The translations under genes and the position numbers were made by a program. 64,000 nt of DNA from Chersky-840 sp050011815 (lineage in GTDB: Bacteria; Actinomycetota; Acidimicrobiia; Acidimicrobiales; UBA8190): positions 62,001 to 126,000 of the forward strand of contig JBEKIJ010000001.1 of NCBI GenBank assembly GCA_050011815.1, given 5' to 3'. Of this stretch, positions 8,095 through 17,098 are shown one piece after another. The notes beneath the pieces were generated by a model. The model did not search any database. It had not been told where the DNA came from and saw nothing but the letters and a program-made list of their open reading frames with translations. How positions within the stretch are numbered: the first letter of the stretch is position 1; each line of letters starts with the position of its first letter.

Positions 8095-9611
8095 GGGCGT
8101 TGCTGTCTGTCTACGACAAGGCCGGTCTCACCGACCTGGCCCAGGGCCTCGCCGGGCTGGGGTGGGAGCTCATCGCCAGCGGGAAGACCGCCGCCGCGCT
8201 CACCGACGCCGGCATCCCCGTCACCGAGGTGGCGCAGGTCACCGGGGCCCCGGAGATGCTCGGGGGCCGGGTGAAGACCCTGCACCCCAAGGTGCACGGT
8301 GGCATCCTGGCCGACCGGTCGAACCCGTCACATCTCGCCGACCTCGAGGCCCAGCAGGTGGCGCCCATCGACCTGGTGGTGTGCAACCTCTACCCGTTCT
8401 CCTCGGACCCGTCGGTCGAATTGATCGACATCGGGGGCCCCACCATGGTCCGGGCCGCGGCCAAGAACCACGCGTCGGTGGGTGTGGTCGTCGATCCCTC
8501 CGACTACCCCGGGGTCCTCGAGGAGTTGCGCGCCGCGGGCTCCCTGTCGAGCGACACGCGCCGGCGCCTGGCGCGCGCCGCCTTCGCCCACAGCGCCGCC
8601 TACGACGCCGCCATCGTGGAGTGGTTCGACGCCGGGGGGGCCGGGGGAGAGCCCGAGCTCCTGCCGCCCACGCTGCACCTGGCGCTCGAACGCGCCGTCG
8701 AGCTCCGTTACGGCGAGAACCCGCATCAGCGCGGGGCCCGCTACCGCGCCGCCGGCCGACCGACCTGGTGGGACGGCGTGGTCCAGCACGGCGGCTCGGC
8801 GCTGTCGTACCTGAACCTGTTCGACGCCGACGCGGCCTGGCGACTGGTGGCCGAGCTCGGCACCGGCCCCGAGGTGGCCGTGGCCATCATCAAGCACGCC
8901 AACCCGTGCGGCGCCGCCCTCGGCGCCACCCTGGCCGACGCCTACCGGCGGGCACTCGAGTGCGACCCCGTCTCCGCCTTCGGCGGCGTGGTGGCCCTGG
9001 GGGGGCCCTGCACGGTGGAGGTGGCCCAGGCCGTGGCGGAGGGCCCCAACGCCGACGTGATCGTGGCGCCGTCGTTCGAGGCCGGTGCCGTCGACGCCCT
9101 CGTGGCCCGGCGCAAGGTGACCCGGCTGCTCGAGGCTCCGCCCTACCGGGCCGGCGCCCTCGAGCTGCGCAGCCTGGGGGGTGGCTTCCTCGTCCAGGAC
9201 GCCGACCATCTGGCCACGGCGCGCTCGGACTGGCAGGTGCCCACCAAGGTGGCCCCCACCGACGCCCAGTGGCGCGACATCGAGCTGGCCTGGCGGGTGT
9301 GCGCCCGGACGTCGTCCAACGCCATCGTCGTCGCCTCTGGGGGCCAGGCCCTCGGGGTGGGAGCGGGCCAACAGAGCCGGGTCGAAGCGGCCCAGATCGC
9401 GGCGACCAAGGCCGGGGCCCGCGCCCGGGGCGGGGCGGCCGCCAGCGACGCCTTCTTCCCCTTCCGCGACGGGCTCGACGTGCTGGCCGAGGCGGGCGTG
9501 GCGGCGGTCGTGTCGCCCGGGGGATCGGTCAACGACGGCGAGGTGGTGGCCGCCGCCGACGAGCACGGCGTCGCCATGGTCTTCACCGGTGAGCGCCACT
9601 TCCGGCACTGA
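8091..9611 (+). CDS. purH: bifunctional AICAR transformylase / IMP cyclohydrolase
   Basis: Last two steps of IMP synthesis. 506 residues from ATG 8091, which gives the standard N-terminus MRALLSVYDKAGL; an in-frame ATG at 8007 would add 28 unrelated residues and lies in the promoter. N-terminal IMP cyclohydrolase domain (GGRVKTLHPKVHGGIL, CNLYPF) and C-terminal transformylase domain (LRYGENPHQ, KHANPCGAA, SDAFFPF, the C-terminal GERHFRH). folD, supplying the folate cofactor, follows 10 nt downstream. Confidence 0.96.
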   Translation: MRALLSVYDKAGLTDLAQGLAGLGWELIASGKTAAALTDAGIPVTEVAQVTGAPEMLGGRVKTLHPKVHGGILADRSNPSHLADLEAQQVAPIDLVVCNLYPFSSDPSVELIDIGGPTMVRAAAKNHASVGVVVDPSDYPGVLEELRAAGSLSSDTRRRLARAAFAHSAAYDAAIVEWFDAGGAGGEPELLPPTLHLALERAVELRYGENPHQRGARYRAAGRPTWWDGVVQHGGSALSYLNLFDADAAWRLVAELGTGPEVAVAIIKHANPCGAALGATLADAYRRALECDPVSAFGGVVALGGPCTVEVAQAVAEGPNADVIVAPSFEAGAVDALVARRKVTRLLEAPPYRAGALELRSLGGGFLVQDADHLATARSDWQVPTKVAPTDAQWRDIELAWRVCARTSSNAIVVASGGQALGVGAGQQSRVEAAQIAATKAGARARGGAAASDAFFPFRDGLDVLAEAGVAAVVSPGGSVNDGEVVAAADEHGVAMVFTGERHFRH

Positions 9612-9621
9612 GGAGGTCCCG

Positions 9622-10476
9622 GTGACGGCGAGGATCCTCGACGGCGAAGCCCTGGCGGCCCGCTTCCGGGCCGAGATCACCGACCGGGTGGCCCGCCTGG
9701 CGGCCGAGGGCATCCGGCCCGGGCTCGGCACCATCCTCGTGGGCGACGACACGCCCAGCGAGCGCTACGTGGCCTTGAAGCACGCCGACTGCGCCGAGGT
9801 CGGCATCGCCTCGGTGCACGAGCACCTGCCCGCCGAGACGAGCCAGGAGGAGCTCGAGGCCGTCATCCGTCGCTTCAACGCCGATCCCGCCGTCCACGCC
9901 TATCTCGTCCAGCTCCCCCTGCCCAAGGGCCTCGACGAGGAGGCGGCGCTGCTGGCCGTGGACGACGCCAAGGACGTCGACGGACTGCACCCCGTGAACC
10001 TCGGCCGTCTGGTGATGGGGACGCCCGGGCCCCTGCCCTGCACACCGGCGGGCATCGTCGAGCTCCTCCACGCCTATGACGTGCCCGTGGAGGGACGGCA
10101 CGTGGTCGTGATCGGTCGTGGCATCACCATCGGCCGGCCCCTGGCCCTGCTCCTGGCGCTCAAGCGCCCGGGCTGCAACGCCGCGGTCACCGTGGTCCAC
10201 ACCGGCGTGGCCGACCTGGCGCACTACGTCCGGCAGGCCGACATCGTGGTGGCGGCGGCGGGCTCGGCCGGGCTCGTCACGCCCGCCATGGTGAAGCCCG
10301 GCGCCGCGGTGGTGGGGGCGGGCACGACCTGGGAGGGCCGCAAGGTCCTCTCCGACGTGGAGGAGTCCGTGGCCGAGGTGGCGGGATGGATCACGCCCCG
10401 CATCGGGGGGGTGGGCCCCATGACCCGGGCCATGCTCCTGCGCAACGCCGTGCGGGCCGCCGAGCGCAGCGCCTGA
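9622..10476 (+). CDS. folD: bifunctional methylenetetrahydrofolate dehydrogenase / methenyl-THF cyclohydrolase
   Basis: Makes 10-formyl-THF, the formyl donor used by PurN and PurH. 284 residues from GTG 9622, preceded by a strong AGGAGGT ending 5 nt upstream. Seen: catalytic Lys in SERYVALKHAD, VQLPLPKG, KDVDGLHPVN, nucleotide-binding GRGITIGRP (usually GRSxxVGxP) and the C-terminal GGVGPMT. The arrangement puts folate cofactor supply in the purH transcript. Confidence 0.95.
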   Translation: MTARILDGEALAARFRAEITDRVARLAAEGIRPGLGTILVGDDTPSERYVALKHADCAEVGIASVHEHLPAETSQEELEAVIRRFNADPAVHAYLVQLPLPKGLDEEAALLAVDDAKDVDGLHPVNLGRLVMGTPGPLPCTPAGIVELLHAYDVPVEGRHVVVIGRGITIGRPLALLLALKRPGCNAAVTVVHTGVADLAHYVRQADIVVAAAGSAGLVTPAMVKPGAAVVGAGTTWEGRKVLSDVEESVAEVAGWITPRIGGVGPMTRAMLLRNAVRAAERSA

Positions 10477-10521
10477 GGTCCGCTTCGCGCCCCGCCCCGG
10501 GCCTATCCACAGGGGCGGCGG

Positions 10522-10527
10522 TAGGAT
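10522..10527 (+). promoter_or_regulatory. -10 box TAGGAT upstream of metF
   Basis: Spacer of 9 nt to ATG 10537, with no ribosome-binding site between. Confidence 0.55.
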
Positions 10528-10536
10528 GACCTGGTC

Positions 10537-11403
10537 ATGGCCTTGATATCGGAGATGCTCGCACGCGGTGCCACCTACTCGTTCGAGTTCTTCCCGCCCA
10601 AGAACGACGCCGAGCAGACCACCTTGGTCCGGACCCTGCGCGACCTCGAGCCCCTGGCGCCGTCGTTCGTCTCGGTGACCTACCGGGGCGGCCGGGAGTC
10701 GCGCCAGCGCACCCATGACCTGGTGGCGGGGATGTTGCGGACCACCACGCTGACCCCCATGGCCCACCTCGTCTGCGTGGCCCACACCCGGTTGGAGCTG
10801 GCCGAGATCCTGGTGTCGTTCCGCAAGGCGGGGGTCGAGAACCTCATGGCCCTGGGAGGTGACCCCCCCACCGACCCCTCGGCCGGGGAGGGTGAGCTCC
10901 GCCATGCCGTGGAGCTCGTCGAGCTGGCCCGGGCCATCGGCGGGTTCTCGATCGGCGCGGCCGCCCACCCTGCCGGGCACCCCTCGTCGCCCGACATGAA
11001 GTCGGACCGTGACCTCCTGGCCGCCAAGCTCCGCCTGGCGGACTTCGGCGTCACGCAGTTCTTCTTCGAGGCCCAGGAGTACATCGGCCTGATCCAGGAC
11101 CTCGCCGACCGGGGGGTGCACACGCCGGTCCTGCCCGGGATCATGCCCGTGACCGCCCTGCGGTCGGTGCCCCGCATGGCCCAGATGGGCGCCGCCCTCC
11201 CGGCGTGGGCCGTGACCCGGCTCGAGGAGGCGTCGGTGCGCGGTGGGGACGAAGCCGTGCGTCAAGCGGGGGTGGCCATGGCCACCGAGCTGTGCGAGAA
11301 GCTGCTCGACGCGGGGGCTCCCGGGCTGCACTTCTACACGCTGAACCGGTCGAGCGCCACCCGGGAGATCTACGCGTCGCTGGGGCTGTCGACGAACGCT
11401 TAG
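10537..11403 (+). CDS. metF: methylenetetrahydrofolate reductase
   Basis: FAD enzyme reducing 5,10-methylene-THF to 5-methyl-THF for methionine synthesis. 288 residues, typical of the bacterial TIM-barrel form. The catalytic Glu lies in the N-terminal FEFFPPK motif; also seen are FVSVTYRGG, NLMALGGDPP, DVE-like GAAAHPAGHPS, QFFFEAQEY, LPGIMPV and the C-terminal LHFYTLNRS. It has its own promoter, so it is probably transcribed separately from folD. Its TAG stop forms part of the icd -10 box. Confidence 0.94.
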   Translation: MALISEMLARGATYSFEFFPPKNDAEQTTLVRTLRDLEPLAPSFVSVTYRGGRESRQRTHDLVAGMLRTTTLTPMAHLVCVAHTRLELAEILVSFRKAGVENLMALGGDPPTDPSAGEGELRHAVELVELARAIGGFSIGAAAHPAGHPSSPDMKSDRDLLAAKLRLADFGVTQFFFEAQEYIGLIQDLADRGVHTPVLPGIMPVTALRSVPRMAQMGAALPAWAVTRLEEASVRGGDEAVRQAGVAMATELCEKLLDAGAPGLHFYTLNRSSATREIYASLGLSTNA

Positions 11404-11406
11404 GCT
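11401..11406 (+). promoter_or_regulatory. -10 box TAGGCT of icd, built on the metF stop codon
   Basis: The first three bases are the metF TAG stop. Eight nt separate the box from icd ATG 11415. Confidence 0.55.
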
Positions 11407-11414
11407 CGCGGCTC

Positions 11415-12611
11415 ATGGCACAGCGCATCACCATGAGCCCCGACGGGACCCTCGAGGTCCCCGACGAGCCCATCATCCCCTTCATCGAGGGTGACGGGAC
11501 CGGCGTCGACATCTGGCCCGCCTCTCGCCTCGTCTTCGACGCCGCCGCGGCCAAGCACGGCCGGAAGATCGCCTGGAAGGAGGTCCTGGCGGGGGAGAAG
11601 GCCTTCAAGGAGACCGGCGACTGGCTCCCCGACAAGACCGTGGAGGCTTTTCGAGAGCACCTCATCGGCATCAAGGGACCCCTCACCACACCTGTGGGCG
11701 GCGGGATCCGGTCCCTCAACGTGGCCCTGCGCCAGATCCTCGACCTCTACGTGTGCCTGCGCCCGGTGCGCTGGTTCACCGGCGTCCCCTCTCCGGTGCG
11801 TCATCCCGAGAAGGTCGACATGGTCATCTTCCGGGAGAACACCGAGGACGTCTACGCCGGGCTCGAGGTGCAGGCGGGCACCCCCGAGGCCGACCGCCTC
11901 TCCGCCTTCTTGCGCGACGAGCTGGGGTGGGAGATCCGCCCCCAGTCCGGCATCGGGATCAAGCCCATCTCCGAGCTCGGGTCCAAGCGCTTGGTGCGCG
12001 CCGCGCTGCAGTACGCGCTGAGCCACGACCGCAAGAGCGTCACCCTGGTGCACAAGGGCAACATCCAGAAGTTCACCGAAGGGGCCTTCCGCAACTGGGG
12101 CTACGACCTCGTCCGGGAGGAGTTCTCCGACGTGGCCGTGGGGTGGGACGACTGCGGCGGGGATCCCGGCGGCAAGATCCTCGTCAAGGACACCATCGCC
12201 GACATCACCCTCCAGCAGGTGCTCACCCGGCCCGAGGACTTCGACGTCATCGCCACCACCAACCTCAACGGGGACTACCTGTCGGACGCGCTGGCCGCCC
12301 AGGTGGGCGGGATCGGCATCGCGCCGGGCGGGAACATCAACTACGTGACCGGCCACGGCGTCTTCGAGGCCACCCACGGCACCGCTCCCAAGTACGCCGG
12401 CCTGGACAAGGTCAACCCGGGCTCGTTGATCTTGTCGGGGGTCCTCATGTTCGAACACCTGGGCTGGACCGAGGCGGCCGCCGACATCGTGCGCGCCCTC
12501 GAGGCCACCATCGCGCAGAAGATCGTCACCTACGACTTCGCCCGGCTCATGGACGGCGCCACCGAGGTGAAGTGCTCGGAGTTCGCGGCGGCCATCGTCG
12601 ACCGCCTCTGA
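11415..12611 (+). CDS. icd: isocitrate dehydrogenase, NADP-type, homodimeric
   Basis: Oxidative decarboxylation of isocitrate to 2-oxoglutarate in the TCA cycle. 398 residues, E. coli-type. Substrate-binding SLNVALRQ (including the regulatory Ser equivalent to E. coli Ser113), FRENTEDVYAG, VHKGNIQKFTEG, and HGTAPKYAGLDKVNPG. In the last motif Lys, Tyr and Val occupy the positions that select NADP over NAD in the E. coli enzyme. The short leader and box at 11401 indicate independent transcription. Confidence 0.95.
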   Translation: MAQRITMSPDGTLEVPDEPIIPFIEGDGTGVDIWPASRLVFDAAAAKHGRKIAWKEVLAGEKAFKETGDWLPDKTVEAFREHLIGIKGPLTTPVGGGIRSLNVALRQILDLYVCLRPVRWFTGVPSPVRHPEKVDMVIFRENTEDVYAGLEVQAGTPEADRLSAFLRDELGWEIRPQSGIGIKPISELGSKRLVRAALQYALSHDRKSVTLVHKGNIQKFTEGAFRNWGYDLVREEFSDVAVGWDDCGGDPGGKILVKDTIADITLQQVLTRPEDFDVIATTNLNGDYLSDALAAQVGGIGIAPGGNINYVTGHGVFEATHGTAPKYAGLDKVNPGSLILSGVLMFEHLGWTEAAADIVRALEATIAQKIVTYDFARLMDGATEVKCSEFAAAIVDRL

Positions 12612-12618
12612 CACCCGG

Positions 12619-12624
12619 TAGCCT
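12619..12624 (+). promoter_or_regulatory. -10 box TAGCCT upstream of mdh
   Basis: Eight nt before ATG 12633 and 7 nt after the icd stop, so icd and mdh have separate promoters despite lying only 21 nt apart. Confidence 0.55.
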
Positions 12625-12632
12625 CCAGGGCC

Positions 12633-13625
12633 ATGTCCCCGTCCAAGACCCCCGTCCACGTCACCGTCACCGGCGCTGCCGGGCAGATCGGGTACTCACT
12701 GCTGTTCCGGATCGCATCGGGGCAGATGTTCGGTGCGGAGCAGCCCGTGGTGCTGCGACTGCTCGAGATCGAGCCGGCCATGGGGGCGCTCCAGGGCGTG
12801 GTCATGGAGCTCGACGACTGTGCCTTCCCGCTGCTGGCCGGCATCGAGCCGACGTCGGACGCCAAGGCGGCGTTCGACGGGACCTCGTGGGCATTGCTCG
12901 TGGGGTCGATCCCCCGCAAGGCGGGGATGGAGCGCAACGACCTGCTGACCATCAACGGCGGGATCTTCGGGCCTCAGGGTGAGGCCATCGCCGCCCACGC
13001 CGCGCCGGACGTGCGCGTGCTGGTGGTGGGCAATCCCTGCAACACCAACTGCCTCATCGCCCGGGCCCACGCACCGGAGATCCCCGACGACCGGTTCTTC
13101 GCCATGACCCGCCTCGACCAGAACCGGGCCCAGAGCCTCCTGGCCCGCAAGGCGGGTGTCCCGGTGACGTCGGTGACGGGCGTGGCCATCTGGGGCAACC
13201 ACTCCTCCACCCAGTACCCCGATTTCGAGAACGCCACGATCGACGGCAAGCCTGTCCCCGAGGTGATCGACGACACGTCGTGGCTCCAGGGCGAGTTCAT
13301 CACCACGGTCCAGCAGCGCGGCGCCCAGATCATCGAAGCGCGCGGGGCGTCGTCGGCCGCGTCGGCCGCCAGCGCCGTGGTCGACTCGGTGCGCTCCATC
13401 GTCACGCCCACCGCCCAGGGGGACTGGGCCTCGCTCGCCGTCGTGTCCCACGGCGAGTACGGGGCGCCCGAGGGGCTCGTCTTCGGGCTCCCGGTCCGGT
13501 CCGACGGCTCGGCCTGGAGTGTGGTGCCCGGTCTCGAGCACAGCGACTTCGGACGCGACCGCATTCGAGTGACGACCGAAGAGCTCGAGTCCGAACGCGC
13601 CGCGGTTCGCGACCTCTTGGGTTGA
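12633..13625 (+). CDS. mdh: malate dehydrogenase (NAD)
   Basis: Malate to oxaloacetate, TCA cycle. 330 residues, of the long cytosolic/plant-type group. Rossmann motif VTGAAGQIGYSLLFRIASG; the substrate Arg and Asp in MTRLDQNRAQS; catalytic His in IWGNHSSTQYPD. Lies between icd and the convergent sdh operon. A stable hairpin starts at the base after the stop codon. Confidence 0.96.
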   Translation: MSPSKTPVHVTVTGAAGQIGYSLLFRIASGQMFGAEQPVVLRLLEIEPAMGALQGVVMELDDCAFPLLAGIEPTSDAKAAFDGTSWALLVGSIPRKAGMERNDLLTINGGIFGPQGEAIAAHAAPDVRVLVVGNPCNTNCLIARAHAPEIPDDRFFAMTRLDQNRAQSLLARKAGVPVTSVTGVAIWGNHSSTQYPDFENATIDGKPVPEVIDDTSWLQGEFITTVQQRGAQIIEARGASSAASAASAVVDSVRSIVTPTAQGDWASLAVVSHGEYGAPEGLVFGLPVRSDGSAWSVVPGLEHSDFGRDRIRVTTEELESERAAVRDLLG

Positions 13626-13654
13626 GCGCGCCGGCCGTCTCTCGACCGGCGCGC
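13626..13654 (+). terminator. mdh terminator hairpin
   Basis: Perfect 9-bp arms GCGCGCCGG (13626-13634) and CCGGCGCGC (13646-13654) with an 11-nt loop, beginning directly after the mdh TGA; followed by CTTG rather than a T-run. It may also stop transcripts arriving from the opposite strand. Confidence 0.65.
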
Positions 13655-13695
13655 CTTGCCGGCGTCGGCCTGTCTAACTCAGCAGACTGGGTAAC

Positions 13696-13923
13696 TCAGA
13701 CGACTGCGGGCACCGCCGGCTGAGGGATGTCGATACCCATGCGCTGGAGGAAGGCCAGCTTGCGTGCCAGGGACTGACGCCAGGCCGAGAGGTCGGCTTC
13801 GAAGTGGGCACGGTCACCCTCTTCGTAGGCATGCTCCAACTCGTCGAATGCGGCATCCTCCGCGTCGAGCAACTCGCGGTAGCGACGGAGGGCCTGGTCG
13901 TCGAGAACGCCGGGCACGGTCAT
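13696..13923 (-). CDS. small helical hypothetical protein, 75 aa
   Basis: Unrecognised 75-residue protein. Start ATG 13923 is chosen because GGGGAGGTTTC immediately precedes it; a longer in-frame start at 13965 has nothing comparable. The sequence is charged and predicted helical (LLDAEDAAFDELEHAYEEGD), with no cysteine pairs, membrane segment or known motif. It is the last gene on the sdhC-sdhA-sdhB-SCP2 strand, 69 nt after the SCP2 gene, so it may be the tail of that operon. Confidence 0.6.
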   Translation of the reverse strand: MTVPGVLDDQALRRYRELLDAEDAAFDELEHAYEEGDRAHFEADLSAWRQSLARKLAFLQRMGIDIPQPAVPAVV

Positions 13924-13992
13924 GAAACCTCCCCTCATGGCTCCCTTGCGGAAGCCCTTCCTCACTGGTCCGACTGTACCCCGGTCCCGTCC

Positions 13993-14400
13993 TCAGTACT
14001 CAGTGCGATCGCGCAGCTTTTGCAGATGTGGGGAAAGCGCACCGAGCACCGTCTGGGCCTCGGCCAGGACCGAGAGATCCCCCCGGACCCGCACCCGGCC
14101 CGCGGCGATGGCGTCGGCGGGCGAGAGGTCCCCGGCCGACATGGCCACGGCGTCGGCCCAGGTCAGGGCGATGGTCACCGAGGCATCCCCGGAATCCCCG
14201 GCGGTCATGGTGACGCGTCCCTCGTGCACCTGGAAGGTGGTGCGCACCTCGCCTCCGGGCCCCCCGCTCACGACCTGGGCCATGGAGAACCGCCCATCGG
14301 CCACGGCCAGCCCGGCATCGGGCCCGGGGGGCGCGATCACGACGTCGACCAGGGCTTCGTTGAACGCCTCGACCCACTCCGGGCTCAGGAACCGGATCAC
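13993..14400 (-). CDS. SCP2-type sterol/lipid carrier domain protein
   Basis: 135-residue protein resembling the SCP2 sterol-transfer fold: beta strands ending in VTIALTWADAVAMSAGDLSPADAIAAGRVRVRGDL, the characteristic element in which a lowered-activity 'sink' is followed by GxxxVxGD. Proteins of this family bind fatty acyl or sterol ligands; the ligand here is unknown. GTG 14400 lies 29 nt after the sdhB stop on the same strand, so it is likely cotranscribed with succinate dehydrogenase. Family assignment rests on pattern recognition only. Confidence 0.65.
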   Translation of the reverse strand: MIRFLSPEWVEAFNEALVDVVIAPPGPDAGLAVADGRFSMAQVVSGGPGGEVRTTFQVHEGRVTMTAGDSGDASVTIALTWADAVAMSAGDLSPADAIAAGRVRVRGDLSVLAEAQTVLGALSPHLQKLRDRTEY

Positions 14401-14429
14401 GGTCGTGCCCGGTGTGTCGATCCGGGCAC

Positions 14430-15269
14430 TCAGCTCTGGTCGGTGCCCGGCGAGGCGATCAGTTCCTGACGGGTGGGGGCGTACTGGCCCGGCGCGTCCA
14501 GGGCGGCGTCGAGCGCAGAGCGCTTGGTGCGGCGGGTGATCTTGCGCCCCAGCCAGGCCACCGGGTCATAGGAGGCGTCGACCACCCGCTCTTTCAAGGG
14601 GATGATGGCGTTGTCGGTGATCTTGATGTGCTCGGGGCACACCTCTGTGCAGCACTTGGTGATGTTGCACATGCCGAGCCCCATGCGCTGGCGCAGGAGC
14701 TCGCGCCGGTCGTCGGTGTCGAGGGGATGGGACTCGAGCTCCATGAACCGGATGAACATGCGCGGCCCGGCGTAGGAGGCCTTGTTCTCCTCGTGGTCCC
14801 GGATGACGTGGCACACGTCCTGGCACATGAAGCACTCGATGCACTTGCGGAACTCCTGGCCGCGCTCGATGTCGATCTGCATCATGCGGTAGGTGCCGTC
14901 GGCTTCGGGCGCACGGGGCTTCAGGGGGGGTACCTGGCGCGCCATGGTGTAGTTGAACGACACGTCGGTGACGAGGTCGCGGATGATGGGGAAGGTGCGC
15001 ATGGGCGCCACCACCACGGGCTCACCCTCGGGCAGCACGTCCATGCGGGTCATGCACATGAGCTTGGGCAGGCCGTTGATCTCGGCCGAGCACGATCCGC
15101 ACTTGCCCGCCTTGCAGTTCCACCGGCAGGCGAGGTCGGGGGCGGGGCCGGACTGGATGCGGTGGATCACGTCGAGGACGACCTCACCCTCCACCGCGGG
15201 CATGACGTACTCGGTGAACTGGCCCCCCTGGTCGTCGCCCCGCCACACCCGCATGGTCACGTCGGCCAT
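14430..15269 (-). CDS. sdhB: succinate dehydrogenase iron-sulfur subunit
   Basis: Electron-transfer subunit of membrane succinate dehydrogenase. 279 residues from ATG 15269, whose A is the last base of the sdhA stop. Cluster ligands: 2Fe-2S at Cys52, Cys57, Cys60 and Cys72 (NCKAGKCGSC then LMC); 4Fe-4S in CIECFMCQDVC; third cluster in CNITKCCTEVCPEH. The C-terminal tail after the last cluster is longer than in E. coli. The subunit set resembles mycobacterial Sdh1 (Rv0247c-Rv0249c) rather than the SdhC/SdhD type. Confidence 0.94.
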   Translation of the reverse strand: MADVTMRVWRGDDQGGQFTEYVMPAVEGEVVLDVIHRIQSGPAPDLACRWNCKAGKCGSCSAEINGLPKLMCMTRMDVLPEGEPVVVAPMRTFPIIRDLVTDVSFNYTMARQVPPLKPRAPEADGTYRMMQIDIERGQEFRKCIECFMCQDVCHVIRDHEENKASYAGPRMFIRFMELESHPLDTDDRRELLRQRMGLGMCNITKCCTEVCPEHIKITDNAIIPLKERVVDASYDPVAWLGRKITRRTKRSALDAALDAPGQYAPTRQELIASPGTDQS

Positions 15270-17089
15270 CAGTGCGGCTCCTCCTCGAAGAGTTCCTTGA
15301 GCTCTGCCGGCATCTCGAGCAACGGCTCGGGCTGGAGCGTGTACTGCCCGCTGGCGTCGATGCGCTGCACCAGGTTCACCTTGCCGAGCTCGGGATCGGG
15401 TTTGGGGTAGTCCTCCCGGGTGTGCCCACCCCGGCTCTCGCGCCGTTCGAGGGCGCCCTTGGTCACCAACCGCGACGTGGTGAGCATGGCGGGGAGGTCG
15501 GTGGCGAGGTTCCATCCCGGGTTGTAGGCGCGCCCGCCTTTGACCGACATCTGCTGGGCCCGCTCGCTCAGCGTGTCGAGCTCGTCGAGCGCCTTGGTCA
15601 GCTCGGACTCGGTGCGGATGATGCCCACCAGCTCCTGCATCATCAGTTGCAGGGCGTGGTGGAGGTCATAGGGGCTCTCGCCGTCCTCGCGCCCGAGGGG
15701 CGCCTCGGCCTGGGCCACCACCGCGGCGACCTCGGCGGCGTCGGCGGGCGAGGACCGGGTCCGGCCCTGGGCGAACTCCGCCGCGGCCATGCCGGCCCGG
15801 CGTCCGAACACGAGGAGGTCCGACAACGAGTTCCCCCCGAGTCGGTTGGCCCCGTGCATCCCCCCGGCCACCTCGCCGGCGGCGAAGAGGCCGGGCACCG
15901 TGGTCTGCTCGGTCTCGGCGTCGACGCGCACGCCCCCCATCATGTAGTGACAGGTCGGGCCCACCTCCATGGACTGGGCCGTGATGTCGACGCCGGCGAG
16001 CTCTTTGAACTGGTGGTACATCGAGGGCAGGCGCCGGCGGATCTCATCGGCGCTGCGGCGGGTGGCGATGTCGAGGTACACCCCGCCGTGCGGCGTGCCC
16101 CGGCCCGCCTTCACTTCGGAGTTGATCGACCGGGCCACCTCGTCGCGCGGCAGCAGCTCGGGCGGCCGGCGGTTGTTGATGTGGTCCTCGTACCAGCGGT
16201 CCCCCTCCTCCTCGGTGTCGGCGGTCTCGGCCGCGAACATGGGGGGGATGTAGTCGAACATGAACCGCTTGCCGTCGCTGTTGCGCAGGACCCCGCCGTC
16301 GCCGCGCACGCCCTCGGTCACGAGGATGCCCCGCACCGACAGGGGCCACACCATCCCCGTGGGGTGGAACTGCACCGCCTCCATGTCGATCATGTCGGCC
16401 CCGGCCCACGCCGCCATGGCGTGCCCGTCGCCCGTCGACTCCCAGGAGTTGGAGGTGTAGAGCCACGACTTGCCGATGCTGCCGGTGGCGAGCACGAAGG
16501 CCTTGGCCGTGAAGGACACGATGTCGCCGGTGGGGCGCCAGTAGCCCACGGCGGTGCTCACCGTGCCGTCGCCGTCTTTGAGCAGCCGAAGGATCTTGCA
16601 CTCCATGAACACGTCGATGTCGAGCGCGATGGCGCGCTGCTGGAGCGTCCTGATCAGTTCCAGGCCGGTGCGGTCGCCGACATGGGCGAGGCGCGCGTAG
16701 CGGTGCCCCCCGAAGTCCCGCTGGAGGATGCGACCGTCCTTGGTCCGGTCGAACAGGGCCCCCCACCGTTCGAGCTCGTAGATGCGGTCCGGTGCCTCCT
16801 GGGCGTGGAGCTGGGCCATCCGCCAGTTGTTGAGCATCTTGCCGCCACGCATGGTGTCGCGGAAGTGCACCTTCCAGTTGTCCTCGGGCCACACGTTCCC
16901 CATGGCCGCGGCGGCGCCACCTTCGGCCATGACGGTGTGGGCTTTGCCGAGCAAGGACTTGCACACCAGGGCGGTGCGCTGACCGAGCTCGCGGGCTTCG
17001 ATGGCGGCCCGCAGGCCCGCCCCGCCGGCGCCGATGACGACGACGTCGTAGTCGTGGCTCTCGTGGTCGGCAGTGGTGAGGTCAGCCAT
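15269..17089 (-). CDS. sdhA: succinate dehydrogenase flavoprotein subunit
   Basis: Catalytic FAD subunit oxidising succinate to fumarate. 606 residues. FAD-binding VVVIGAGGAGLRAA at the N-terminus; covalent-FAD His in GKAHTVMAEGG; active-site segments AVQFHPTGMVW, TEGVRGDGG, THCHYM-like PTCHYMMGGVRVD and GANRLGGNSLSDLLVFG. It ends by sharing one base with sdhB and begins 9 nt after the anchor gene, a tight operon. Confidence 0.96.
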   Translation of the reverse strand: MADLTTADHESHDYDVVVIGAGGAGLRAAIEARELGQRTALVCKSLLGKAHTVMAEGGAAAAMGNVWPEDNWKVHFRDTMRGGKMLNNWRMAQLHAQEAPDRIYELERWGALFDRTKDGRILQRDFGGHRYARLAHVGDRTGLELIRTLQQRAIALDIDVFMECKILRLLKDGDGTVSTAVGYWRPTGDIVSFTAKAFVLATGSIGKSWLYTSNSWESTGDGHAMAAWAGADMIDMEAVQFHPTGMVWPLSVRGILVTEGVRGDGGVLRNSDGKRFMFDYIPPMFAAETADTEEEGDRWYEDHINNRRPPELLPRDEVARSINSEVKAGRGTPHGGVYLDIATRRSADEIRRRLPSMYHQFKELAGVDITAQSMEVGPTCHYMMGGVRVDAETEQTTVPGLFAAGEVAGGMHGANRLGGNSLSDLLVFGRRAGMAAAEFAQGRTRSSPADAAEVAAVVAQAEAPLGREDGESPYDLHHALQLMMQELVGIIRTESELTKALDELDTLSERAQQMSVKGGRAYNPGWNLATDLPAMLTTSRLVTKGALERRESRGGHTREDYPKPDPELGKVNLVQRIDASGQYTLQPEPLLEMPAELKELFEEEPH

Positions 17090-17098
17090 GGCGGTGGC

